From contig JANWVZ010000003.1 in assembly GCA_025056555.1 (NCBI GenBank), forward strand, positions 1-50,556: a stretch of 50,556 nucleotides of DNA, in the 5' to 3' direction. Below the pieces are notes generated by a model. That model did not search any database, was not told where the DNA came from, and worked only from the letters and a program-made list of their open reading frames with translations. Position 1 is the stretch's first letter. Each line of letters opens with the position of its first letter. The stretch comes from Gemmatales bacterium. GTDB taxonomy: Bacteria > Planctomycetota > Planctomycetia > Gemmatales > HRBIN36. This document shows positions 29,197 to 38,090 of the stretch, piece by piece. Position numbers and translations under genes: made by a program.

Positions 29197-31017
29197 TCAA
29201 AATGCTGCAAAGCTGATAAAGAGGGACCAGGCGATGCCCAGTAGCCACCAGTAAGTACTGGGGACTGGGACAGACTCGTAACTCTCAATCCGCAGGCAGT
29301 CGGGCTCGGCCAGATATACGGTAACGTTGGGAAAGAGGGGTTCGGTCAGGGCCTGAGTTGGGGGCAGTAGTAGGGGATCGAATTCCCCTCCAGTGGCCGT
29401 GTGGATAATGCCCCCGACAAGCGGGAAGAGCGAACCGAGAAACTCGAAGAAACTTCGCGGCTCCGACTCGCTGAAGCCGACCAGGCGCGTTGATCTACCT
29501 GTCTTGAGTTGGTCCAGGATGCGCTGTGCTTCTGGCGAAGGGCGCCACCGCGCCCAGTGTTTCATTTCGCGGCGTAGGATGACGCCCTGAATCGGCTGCG
29601 GATAGAGCGAAAACAAAAGCCAATCGTCCACCACGGCCAAAGTGGGCACGATGGGCCAGGTGTCGAACAGGTCCCCGGCCCCCTGCATGTGCAGGCACAT
29701 CAGTTCGACTCCCCGATACTGTCGCCTTCGGAACTCCATCAGAATCCCATTCTCGAATTCGACCCGTTTCCACTTGGCCAGTACCTTGCGGGCCGCAGCG
29801 CTGTCCTTAAGTTGCACGCCAAGGATCACGCCCGTGGACAACACACCATCGGCGGTGGCGTCGCTGGTGAACCAGACGGAATCGAGATGCGGCAGCAGTT
29901 CTTCGAGTGTTTTCATGGCGGGGGCTTTCAGAAAACGTTGGAGGTAGCGCCGCACTTCCTGGGCTTCCTCAGGCCCCACGAGGACTTCTGCGGCGCCTTC
30001 GATGGTGCGCCGAAGTTCTTGAGCAAAAGCGGGGAGGTCGAGCTGGAAGACGGCAACGTCCCCTCGGGGCGATAACGGGGGCAGGGATTGCAGGTTTTGC
30101 AAATACGATTCGATGCCCGATTGGGTGCCGGGAAAGAGAGCGGCCAGACCGCGCCGCTTCCCCGTTGTCAGATGCACGCACAAGGTGCTGCGGAGAACTC
30201 GGTCTTCAGCGCCCAGGTGCCAGGTAATAGCGGGAATATCCTCCAAACCGCTGGCCGCCATCAGTTTTCTCATCTCGGGTCCCAATCGCTCCAGGGCCGC
30301 CATCAGGGGTTGGCCATAGACGTATCCCCGGAAGAAGCTGGTGTATCCCGGACCAGCCATCAGCCGTTTGTACCATTCGTTGTGCAGCACGCTGGGCCTC
30401 TTGCCTGCCAGGACCTCGAGGGTTGCCTCGGGGGATTCCGGCCCCACCAGCAATACCAGGTGTTCCGCTTCTGCCCACCAGGAAACATGCCAACCAGTGT
30501 CCCCAACCTGAATCTGTTGAATGTGCCGGTCCCGCAGTTGCACAGCGGCCAATTTCCACTGCTGGCTTCCCGCCAGCAGACGCAAGAGCTTGGAAACGTG
30601 CGGTTCCTCCTTGGCTTGGCGTGGCAATATCATCGTAATCTGCCAGCGCAGCTCGCCGGCATCGAGCACCTGCACGCCGACGACCAACCCGTCCTCCAAC
30701 ATGCGCCCCAAAACCGGGATCAAATGCTGCCGAAATACGGTGCTCACCACGGCTCCCGGCAAATTGTCCAACGCGTTGCCGATGGTCTCCCCCAGTTTCT
30801 GGACCGCTTCCCGCAAACCGTTGTGCCAAACTTCCGCCAGGGCTGTTTTTTGGAGGACCTGTTGGTGTCGGGCATAGCCGTCGTAACGCAGATAGATAGC
30901 GCATCGGCCATCGAGCAGCGCTTCGGGGGCCACTTGTCCTTCGGGCACGGGTGCCGCCTCGAGGACGCTCCACATCAGGAACCAGGTCACGAGCATACCA
31001 CTGATCCGCCACAACAT
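29197..31017 (-). CDS. secreted protein of unknown function with N- and C-terminal hydrophobic segments
   Basis: 606 aa, signal peptide MLWRISGMLVTWFLMWSVLEAAP, C-terminal TM-like WWLLGIAWSLFISFAAF. Confidence 0.7.
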   Translation of the reverse strand: MLWRISGMLVTWFLMWSVLEAAPVPEGQVAPEALLDGRCAIYLRYDGYARHQQVLQKTALAEVWHNGLREAVQKLGETIGNALDNLPGAVVSTVFRQHLIPVLGRMLEDGLVVGVQVLDAGELRWQITMILPRQAKEEPHVSKLLRLLAGSQQWKLAAVQLRDRHIQQIQVGDTGWHVSWWAEAEHLVLLVGPESPEATLEVLAGKRPSVLHNEWYKRLMAGPGYTSFFRGYVYGQPLMAALERLGPEMRKLMAASGLEDIPAITWHLGAEDRVLRSTLCVHLTTGKRRGLAALFPGTQSGIESYLQNLQSLPPLSPRGDVAVFQLDLPAFAQELRRTIEGAAEVLVGPEEAQEVRRYLQRFLKAPAMKTLEELLPHLDSVWFTSDATADGVLSTGVILGVQLKDSAAARKVLAKWKRVEFENGILMEFRRRQYRGVELMCLHMQGAGDLFDTWPIVPTLAVVDDWLLFSLYPQPIQGVILRREMKHWARWRPSPEAQRILDQLKTGRSTRLVGFSESEPRSFFEFLGSLFPLVGGIIHTATGGEFDPLLLPPTQALTEPLFPNVTVYLAEPDCLRIESYESVPVPSTYWWLLGIAWSLFISFAAF

Positions 31018-31216
31018 ATTTCCTCTCCTTCTGGTGAAGTTATTTGGAATTGCGTCGCAGAAAGGTTAGTTATGCCATCAGAGAATTCAAGCCCTGGGCT
31101 AGACAGAGGGAAACAAGCGGGGGGGCAACACCGATGGGCCTTTGCCCATCTTGGCAGTGCCGACTCAGCCGTTGAACCTCGTATCGCGGCTTCGCCGAAT
31201 CGAGGCGGAGAATCCG

Positions 31217-32398
31217 TCAGGGTTCGGCTGGCCTGACAGCAGTGATGCGTTTGACCAGCATGGTGGCATAACAACCCCGCGGCAGAACACATTGCAGATA
31301 CAACTTGCGCTTGCCGCTCTGGAGTTCGTCCTGTTCGAGCTGGTAGGCCAAATCCTGCGGGAAAAACACTGCGGCGCGTTCTCCGCGCGAGAAAAACGGC
31401 TTGCGAAAATGGCGGAGGCGCAATTGGCGTAGCGTGATTTTTTCGGCCGCCAGAACATCTTCGAGAATCGGCCGCAGCGGATGATCTTCCACGAGTTTAA
31501 GCCGCGCGCTCAGGTAGGGTATCTGCAACGACTTCAAGGCGTGCCGTTGTTCAGGATTCAGTTGCCGATAAAACCACACCGGCCCCGTCTTTAATTCCAC
31601 CTCCCAGAGTTGTTGCGGTCGGCAATGTAATTCGAGCCAACGGCTCAGACAGCGGTTCCACAGGTAGCTTTGGTAGGCCGACAAATACAACGTTTTCAAT
31701 TCCATGTGCAGGCAGGCAAAGGCGCCGCGAAAATCCTGAGGATGGTCGCACAGATAACTGATGACGCTACGCACGTTGCCGCGGGGTAACTGTTCTTTGA
31801 GCTGCGACCAGTTCCCCCATTGCTTGCGGAGCAATTCCTTGAGTTTTCGGATTGAGCTGCGGTCGTGCTCGTGCGGTGCGCTGAGGGCCAGTTGAAGGGC
31901 CGTTTCGTAATCTTCGTGGATGAGATACCAAGCAATGAAACGCCGCTCCGGCGTGACCGAACCAAACCGCTGATCGTCGAAGTAATTAGGCACCCCATCC
32001 TGCTGCAGTTGCTCCAGACTTTCAAGGGCCAGCCGTGCTTCCGCGGCAGAGAGATCGCGAATTGTGATCGCGAACCGATTGCCGGTCACCAGTTTCGGAC
32101 CATACGGAACCCCGATTTGCCCCAAATAATGCAGATGCAGGTGCGTCTGTTTCAGGCCCCGGCGGGGACCGTGGAGAATACTGAGATACTGCGTGGTGCT
32201 GGCATGACGATCTTTGAGCCCCCCGTAGCCGATACGCCAGCGCGGGATTTTCCATTTGCGGCAAATGGCGTCGAGCGCCTCGGGAGTACCGAGCGACTCC
32301 TTCTCCAGGCGATAAAAGGCATAATTGCCTTCGCTGCCGGGCTGGACAGCGGTAAGTTCTTCGACGCGGAAATCCTGCGGTAGTTGTTTGAGTTTCAT
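31217..32398 (-). CDS. truD: tRNA pseudouridine(13) synthase
   Basis: GYGGLKDRHASTTQYLS; NYFDDQRFGS; YQSYLWNRCLSRWL. Confidence 0.93.
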   Translation of the reverse strand: MKLKQLPQDFRVEELTAVQPGSEGNYAFYRLEKESLGTPEALDAICRKWKIPRWRIGYGGLKDRHASTTQYLSILHGPRRGLKQTHLHLHYLGQIGVPYGPKLVTGNRFAITIRDLSAAEARLALESLEQLQQDGVPNYFDDQRFGSVTPERRFIAWYLIHEDYETALQLALSAPHEHDRSSIRKLKELLRKQWGNWSQLKEQLPRGNVRSVISYLCDHPQDFRGAFACLHMELKTLYLSAYQSYLWNRCLSRWLELHCRPQQLWEVELKTGPVWFYRQLNPEQRHALKSLQIPYLSARLKLVEDHPLRPILEDVLAAEKITLRQLRLRHFRKPFFSRGERAAVFFPQDLAYQLEQDELQSGKRKLYLQCVLPRGCYATMLVKRITAVRPAEP

Positions 32399-32534
32399 GG
32401 TGGAGAGTCAGGCAACGACTGCCCAGCTTCGGTACGTCCGATTGCCCATCATGGTCGCGGATACCGTTACCCTGGAGCGTCGGGTTGTGCTACTTGGCAA
32501 GCCCAATCAACCGAAGTCCTCCCGGAACTAAAGT

Positions 32535-32603
32535 AAAAAGGCCGAGGGAGCGGTCTGAGACCGGTCGCCCAGGCAGCCCCAGAGGTAACCGCATCCCTCG
32601 GCC
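32535..32603 (-). ncRNA. candidate small RNA: near-continuous hairpin followed by U5
   Basis: - strand TTGCCC(32637-32632)-16 nt-TATAAT(32615-32610), then GGCCGAGGGA(U)GCGGU...ACCGCUCCCUCGGCC-UUUUU ending ~32535. Confidence 0.6.
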
Positions 32604-32609
32604 ACTGGT

Positions 32610-32637
32610 ATTATAGACCCACGCCCAGTGGGGGCAA
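32610..32637 (-). promoter_or_regulatory. predicted sigma70-like promoter for the candidate small RNA
   Basis: TTGCCC and TATAAT boxes with 16-nt spacer; stem starts 7 nt after TATAAT. Confidence 0.5.
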
Positions 32638-32917
32638 GCATCGCCACCGCGAATTTTCCGAGTTCCATGACTCATCAGTCCGAGCTCAGTCCGCGAGAAG
32701 TCTTGCGCTCTGCGGGGTGGGCGTCCTGGCTTGGGTTCGGTTCCCGCAGGTCGAGTCTCGCGTGGCCTGCGCTGCTGAATCTGAAGCGCGCCATAGAACT
32801 CGTTTGGGTGCGGCTGCAACTTGTCCCCCAGGGTTCGTTGGGCCTGAGAATTATAATAGTGTGTCCCTGGCCCGGCGTTAGCGCCCCGAATAAGCCCCAC
32901 ACCGGCAGAGGTGCATC

Positions 32918-33295
32918 ATGGCTATTCCACAGCAGCCGGTACCGCGGAGGAACGTGATTTTCGTCATCCATCCGTATAAGTATCACGGCACCTGGGTGTT
33001 CGACGACCCGGACAGGGGCCTCAGCAAAGAGCCCTTTGTCGCAGGGGCCGATGTGGTCCTCGACCGCATTACCGCCCATATCCCGGAGGCTGAGCATGGC
33101 GTCACGATATTGTTTTCCGATCAGCCGTTTCCAGGGTATGAGCATGAGTTTGTGTGGATGCGCGACGAATTCGGGGGCGCCTGGTATACCGACCCGCGCA
33201 CTGGTCAGGAAGGCTGGCTCTGTTCGGCATTACTGCGTTACTTTCCCGAACCGCCGCCTCGGCTATACGTCCAAGTCCAGCCCAGAAAGAGTTAG
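32918..33295 (+). CDS. DUF6717-like small protein
   Basis: IHPYKYHGTWVFDDPDRGLSKEPFVAGADVVLDRIT...PGYEHEFVWMRDEFGGAWYTDPRTGQEGWLCSALLRYF; RBS agaggtg. Confidence 0.7.
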   Translation: MAIPQQPVPRRNVIFVIHPYKYHGTWVFDDPDRGLSKEPFVAGADVVLDRITAHIPEAEHGVTILFSDQPFPGYEHEFVWMRDEFGGAWYTDPRTGQEGWLCSALLRYFPEPPPRLYVQVQPRKS

Positions 33296-33439
33296 GGTTT
33301 CGCTCTGCCGCCCAATTAACCCACCAAGTGTAGCCGCGCGCATTTTCTCTTCGGCGATTGTACCACCCGCATGTCGCATTTGAGCCGAGGGACCAGCTAT
33401 GCGGGAGGCTCCGGGCTTCGATGCGGCGGGAAACGATCG

Positions 33440-34645
33440 CTAGGGCGCCTGAACTTTCCGGATTTTGCGTTCGGCTTCGCGTTTGAGTTGTTGGTCGCGA
33501 TGGCTGGGAGAAGCGAGCTCAATGGCTTTTTTCCAGGCCGCCACCGCCTGTTCCCGTTCTCCCAAGGCCAGGTGCACATCGCCGAGGTGATCGTAGAGTT
33601 CCGCATGCTGCCCATCTGGTAAGGCCACCGCCTGCAACAATAGTTTCTTCGCCTCCGCATACTGTTTTTTCTTGTAATAGACCCAGGCGAGGCTGTCCAG
33701 ATAAGCCGCGTTTTCAGGTTCTTTCTCCAGGGCCTTGCGGATCATTTTCTCGGCCTGGTCGAGGTTGCGATCATGATCGACCCAAATGTAACCGAGGTCG
33801 TTGTTATACGTCGGATTGTCCGGCTCTTTCTTGAGCAGGACTTGCAGGTATTCGGTGGCTTTATCCACATCGTTCATTTCCGCATACAGGCTGCCCAGCT
33901 GATAGCGAATGAAATCAGCAACTTTTTCGTTATTGGCTTGGGCCAGGGCCTTCTGGTAGAGATCGGCGGCTTTGCCGTACTGGCCGGTGAAACGAAGCAG
34001 CCAGGCCTCCCGCTGGAGGATGAGGGGGTGCTCATCGAGCCCGCGAACCGCCTTGAACTTGGCGAGGATATTGTTGGCATCGTCGAGACGGTTCAGGTAG
34101 GCATAGACGATGATCATCTGCAGGGTGACGAAGATTTTGCGGCTTTCCATTTCTGGGGTGCTCGCTTCCATTTCGAGGATTTCCCGCCCTAAGCGCTCGG
34201 CCTGGGCGAACTGGCGCGTGCGCATGGCCAGGCTCATCATCAGTTCCCGCAGCTCAAACTCGCGCATGGTACTCTTGATCAACCGCGCACGCTCCATCAG
34301 GAAGCGATAGAGTACTTCGGCACTTTGGAAGTCGTGGATTTCGTCGCACAGGTGCAGCACAATATAGGCGGCGTTGTAACCCAGGGGGCTGTCCTTCTGC
34401 TGGGCCAGTGCCACAGCTGCCTGCACCAGTTCCTTCAGTTGCTGGCGGGTGCGTTCGCGACTGAGCCGCTCAATGACAGCTTGAATCTGGTCGGTGCCGG
34501 TGATTTCGTCGAGTTTCAGCACCTCCAGTTCCCGATCGTTCCGCGGCGCGAGGTGGGCAACCGCCGCGGTAGCCCCCCCATGCAGCAACCCCACCAGGTA
34601 CAGGGCAACCGTCACCATACCAGATCGGTACATGATGGCCTCCAC
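33440..34645 (-). CDS. TPR-repeat secreted protein
   Basis: YNNDLGYIWVDHDRNLDQAEKMIRKALEKEPENAAYLDSLAWVYYKKKQYAEAKKLLLQAV; signal peptide. Confidence 0.88.
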   Translation of the reverse strand: MEAIMYRSGMVTVALYLVGLLHGGATAAVAHLAPRNDRELEVLKLDEITGTDQIQAVIERLSRERTRQQLKELVQAAVALAQQKDSPLGYNAAYIVLHLCDEIHDFQSAEVLYRFLMERARLIKSTMREFELRELMMSLAMRTRQFAQAERLGREILEMEASTPEMESRKIFVTLQMIIVYAYLNRLDDANNILAKFKAVRGLDEHPLILQREAWLLRFTGQYGKAADLYQKALAQANNEKVADFIRYQLGSLYAEMNDVDKATEYLQVLLKKEPDNPTYNNDLGYIWVDHDRNLDQAEKMIRKALEKEPENAAYLDSLAWVYYKKKQYAEAKKLLLQAVALPDGQHAELYDHLGDVHLALGEREQAVAAWKKAIELASPSHRDQQLKREAERKIRKVQAP

Positions 34646-34892
34646 TTCCTTCAGGACAAAGGGTTTGCCCTCATTATAAGCTGGGTAGACTTTTCCTTGC
34701 GCGGACGATGCGGACCAGCCGGGCGCACTCGGCTTGAGACGCTCGTCGCTGGCCAGGACCTCCGTCTCCTCTGACTATGCTAATCAATACCAAGTCTTTT
34801 GGCCAAGAGCAATTAGCCTGAACGGTGCTGCGGACCTTGCTCCCAACGGTTGACGCGCGATAGCGTCCAACCTCTGGAACCGACCTGTCGCT

Positions 34893-37800
34893 TCACGGCG
34901 CCGATTCTTCCCGACTTGGTGTGGCATCTTTACGGTTTCGCTCGCGCACGAAACGGTTGCCCTGAAGCACGTAGCCCGCATCCCTCAATTGTTTCTGCGT
35001 CCAAAATAACCCGGATCCCGTAGACATGTTAAACAGGCCCTGACGAAATCGCACGCCCCATCGGTTCTCGCCGGTGGCTTCGTTGACCAGCACAGGGACA
35101 CGGCGGTAAATGGCTTTGGTCAGTTCAGCATCCTGTCGGGTGCGGAAAATCGGGCACGTCCTGGTGTTGGGGTTGATCAAGGTGAAATCGTGGGCCGTAA
35201 GCGCAAAGCGTCGCCCTTCATCGCGAAGGTCGCGTGCGCGGCTCAGGAAAAATGCCAGCACAGGTCCCTCGGCGTCGGATTCGTGCTCGGCGGTTTTGTC
35301 TGCGGTGTTCGGCGGTTTCCCATCAGATCGGCGCAGCGTCATCAGGCAGAACTTGTAGCTTCGGTGGACACCGAGGAAGACGCCTTCTTTATTCTCAAAA
35401 TCGAACAAACTGACGAGTTGGCCAGTTTGCACCAGATGATTGAAAAACTCCCGGTTGTTGACATCGGTAGCGATGCCGCTAGGAATGACCACACCGGCCC
35501 GTCCCCCCGGAGCGAGGAGACGTAAGAAGAGTTCTGCGAAGACTGAATAGTAATTGATACGCCCTGATGAAGTCATGGCGAAGCGTCGAGAGCTGCGCAG
35601 ATACTTGCGTAAGGCATCAGCATCATGAAGTGCCTGCTGATAATCTCGCCACAGGGCTAAGTTTCTTTTAGGCAAATCTGAAATTAGTCGTTCACGTATT
35701 GCCTTATTTGCTGCGGTGGCAATTTCGGCATCGCGTGTTGCGAAGAAGACTTGTTCCTCAAGCTGTATTAGTTCCCAAGGGGGATTGCATAAGACGACGT
35801 CGAAGCCGCCTTGGAGAAAGACGTCGGGAAACTCCAGAGGCCAATGGAAAAACCGCAGGCGCTGGGCTAATTGGTCGGCACTGGCCAGAGGAGCGCCCAG
35901 AGCAGGACCCTGAGAGCGGAATTGACACAAGGTATCGGTGGTGATGACCGCGGCTCGGTCTAAAGTCTGGTCGCGGGCCTGAAAGAAAGCGGCCACATAG
36001 AGATCGCACAGCTGGCGCTGAGGTCTGGCATGCTTGTGCCAATCCTCGAAACGCTGCTTCTTATCGCGCACCACCTGCGGCGAGTCGTCGGCCAGGCGCG
36101 CCAGGGAGGAAAGTTCCTGCGCCAAGGGGGCTAACTCCTGGGAGGTAAATAGCAGGCGCTTCTGGCCTCGGACCCGGTCCGCCTGTTCCTGGCGATTGGC
36201 CTTCCTGATGGCGCGGGCTAATGAGGGATCATCGCCACTGACCGGGTCGAAAGCCGTGTTAGGGATACCGTCGTTCAGAACGGTCCAATCCAGAACTCCG
36301 ACGAGCGAATCGCCACAGCGGATGCGATGGTCGAGGAAGGTGAGGGGTTTGTGCGGAACGTGGCTTTCCAACCAGAGGGCCAGTTTACACAACTGGACAG
36401 CCAGAGGGTTCTTATCCACCCCGAAAATGCAGTGGGCAATGACGTCGCGAATAGCGACGCGCTGAGCTTCGGGAGCGGGCTCTTCGTCGCCAGTACGAAT
36501 CCGCGCCAGTTCTTTGCCCAGCCGTCGTGCCGCCGCCAGCAGGAAATGTCCCGAGCCGCAGGCGGGGTCAATCACCTTGATCTCCAGAAGTGCTTTTTCC
36601 TTGTCGGAAGGATTGGCCAGAGACTGACAGCGTTGATAGAGGATCGGCTCCAGGGCGCTGCGCACCAGCTCCTGCACCAGTTCCGGCGGGGTGTAATACG
36701 ACCCCGTGGACTTGCGTTGCGTGCCCCGCTGAAAGGTAAACTCCCAGCTTCCGGCCTCGGTTCGGAACACCGGGTGATTATCGAGCAGACTTTCGTATAC
36801 CGAGCCGAGTTCCTCGACATCCAGAGCGGCATAATTGACGCGACGAATACTGTGCCCGGCACTTTCGTCGTGGTAATAAATCAGGTGCCGCACCGCCTGT
36901 AGCAAATCGCGATTAGCCAGGCAACACTCATCGAACACAATCGGGTCAAAGAGTTCCCCATCCAGGACGGGCAATCCCAGCAGCGAAGCCAGGGGTTGCC
37001 CTTGCAATTCGGCACACGGTGTACCATCCGCCAGCAGTTTCCAGAGCAGACACAGTCCCCACCAGAGATCCCCGTCGTCGGTGTAAGCGCTTCGCCGGTC
37101 GACAAGCCGGCGGAAACGGCTCACGCCGTAGTGTTCGCGGTACAAACGATGGGCACCGAGCAAGCCCCGGTCTTCGCACACCAAAAGGAACAGCAGCCGA
37201 TAAACCAGGCAGAGCAAATCGCGATAAAACTCCAAAGCCGACAACGCTTCGCCGGAAGCGTTGGCACACTGGCGGGGATCAATCCGACGACGCAGTTCGC
37301 TATTGGCGGGATGCCGGAGAAAACCATTGGCCAGGGTCTGCAGGCATTCTTCAACGCCTTCCCGCAACCGCTCGCGGACACGACTTCCCTGCTCAACCGA
37401 GTTGCGATAGTAGACTTCCAAGGGGCAGGCGTCAATCTGGGCCTCCGCCACGGGCAAGCGGGTGCGGTGCACCAGCCGGTAGAAGACGTTGAAATCCAGA
37501 AAGAGCTGTTCCTCGAAGATGCGAGCCAGGTCGAACTCGATGTAGGCCAGGCGCCGAATGTACGAGCAATCGCGGAGAACTCGCAATACCAGGCCGTTAG
37601 TTACCAGGCCCCAGAGGTGCTCGGTGCGATTGAGAAACTGCTGGAGCAAGGAATGGGGAGCCAGGCGTGGCCGACCGCTGGGCGGAACCTTTCCCAGTTC
37701 CTGACGCGCGCCGACGATGTGCACGGGGGGCGCCCACGCCTCTGCCCCGGCCCGATGGGAAATGGGATAGATCTCCTGCTCCACCTGGTAGGGACGGCTG

Positions 37801-38090
37801 TTGTAATGCAAGTCGTAGCCCAGCATGCTGAACAGGGGGACTACCCAGGTATCGCGCGTGACGGAAGTAGCGCTGTCCTGAGGCGGCAGCCGGGCCAGAC
37901 GATTCTGAAACACTCCCCATTGCGCCCGTGCATCTGCGAAAATGGCTGCGATTTCCTCCGTGAGCGGGCGCTTCTCCGACAGGCCGAAATCTCGGGCCCG
38001 CTGATAGTCCAGTTCGCCTTGGAGCAGGCGTTCCAGCAGATCGGCACTGAAAAATCCGCCCTCAATGCGCACGGCGGGAAAAAGACTCAT
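34893..38090 (-). CDS. Eco57I-like N6-adenine DNA methyltransferase, apparently C-terminally truncated
   Basis: KVIDPACGSGHFLLAAARRLG (motif I), FDVVLCNPPWE (NPPW), ISHRAGAEAWAPPVHIVG N-terminal region; ends ...LFWTQKQLRDAGYVLQGNRFVRERNRKDATPSREESAP*. Confidence 0.9.
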   Translation of the reverse strand: MSLFPAVRIEGGFFSADLLERLLQGELDYQRARDFGLSEKRPLTEEIAAIFADARAQWGVFQNRLARLPPQDSATSVTRDTWVVPLFSMLGYDLHYNSRPYQVEQEIYPISHRAGAEAWAPPVHIVGARQELGKVPPSGRPRLAPHSLLQQFLNRTEHLWGLVTNGLVLRVLRDCSYIRRLAYIEFDLARIFEEQLFLDFNVFYRLVHRTRLPVAEAQIDACPLEVYYRNSVEQGSRVRERLREGVEECLQTLANGFLRHPANSELRRRIDPRQCANASGEALSALEFYRDLLCLVYRLLFLLVCEDRGLLGAHRLYREHYGVSRFRRLVDRRSAYTDDGDLWWGLCLLWKLLADGTPCAELQGQPLASLLGLPVLDGELFDPIVFDECCLANRDLLQAVRHLIYYHDESAGHSIRRVNYAALDVEELGSVYESLLDNHPVFRTEAGSWEFTFQRGTQRKSTGSYYTPPELVQELVRSALEPILYQRCQSLANPSDKEKALLEIKVIDPACGSGHFLLAAARRLGKELARIRTGDEEPAPEAQRVAIRDVIAHCIFGVDKNPLAVQLCKLALWLESHVPHKPLTFLDHRIRCGDSLVGVLDWTVLNDGIPNTAFDPVSGDDPSLARAIRKANRQEQADRVRGQKRLLFTSQELAPLAQELSSLARLADDSPQVVRDKKQRFEDWHKHARPQRQLCDLYVAAFFQARDQTLDRAAVITTDTLCQFRSQGPALGAPLASADQLAQRLRFFHWPLEFPDVFLQGGFDVVLCNPPWELIQLEEQVFFATRDAEIATAANKAIRERLISDLPKRNLALWRDYQQALHDADALRKYLRSSRRFAMTSSGRINYYSVFAELFLRLLAPGGRAGVVIPSGIATDVNNREFFNHLVQTGQLVSLFDFENKEGVFLGVHRSYKFCLMTLRRSDGKPPNTADKTAEHESDAEGPVLAFFLSRARDLRDEGRRFALTAHDFTLINPNTRTCPIFRTRQDAELTKAIYRRVPVLVNEATGENRWGVRFRQGLFNMSTGSGLFWTQKQLRDAGYVLQGNRFVRERNRKDATPSREESAP

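Noticed and set aside
30088-31236. + strand 382-aa ORF
   Set aside because: Lies antisense to the 29197-31017 gene, which has a signal peptide and reasonable composition; likely a spurious shadow ORF.
32490-32900. - strand 136-aa ORF
   Set aside because: Runs through the candidate small-RNA hairpin and promoter, with no recognisable protein features; treated as non-coding.
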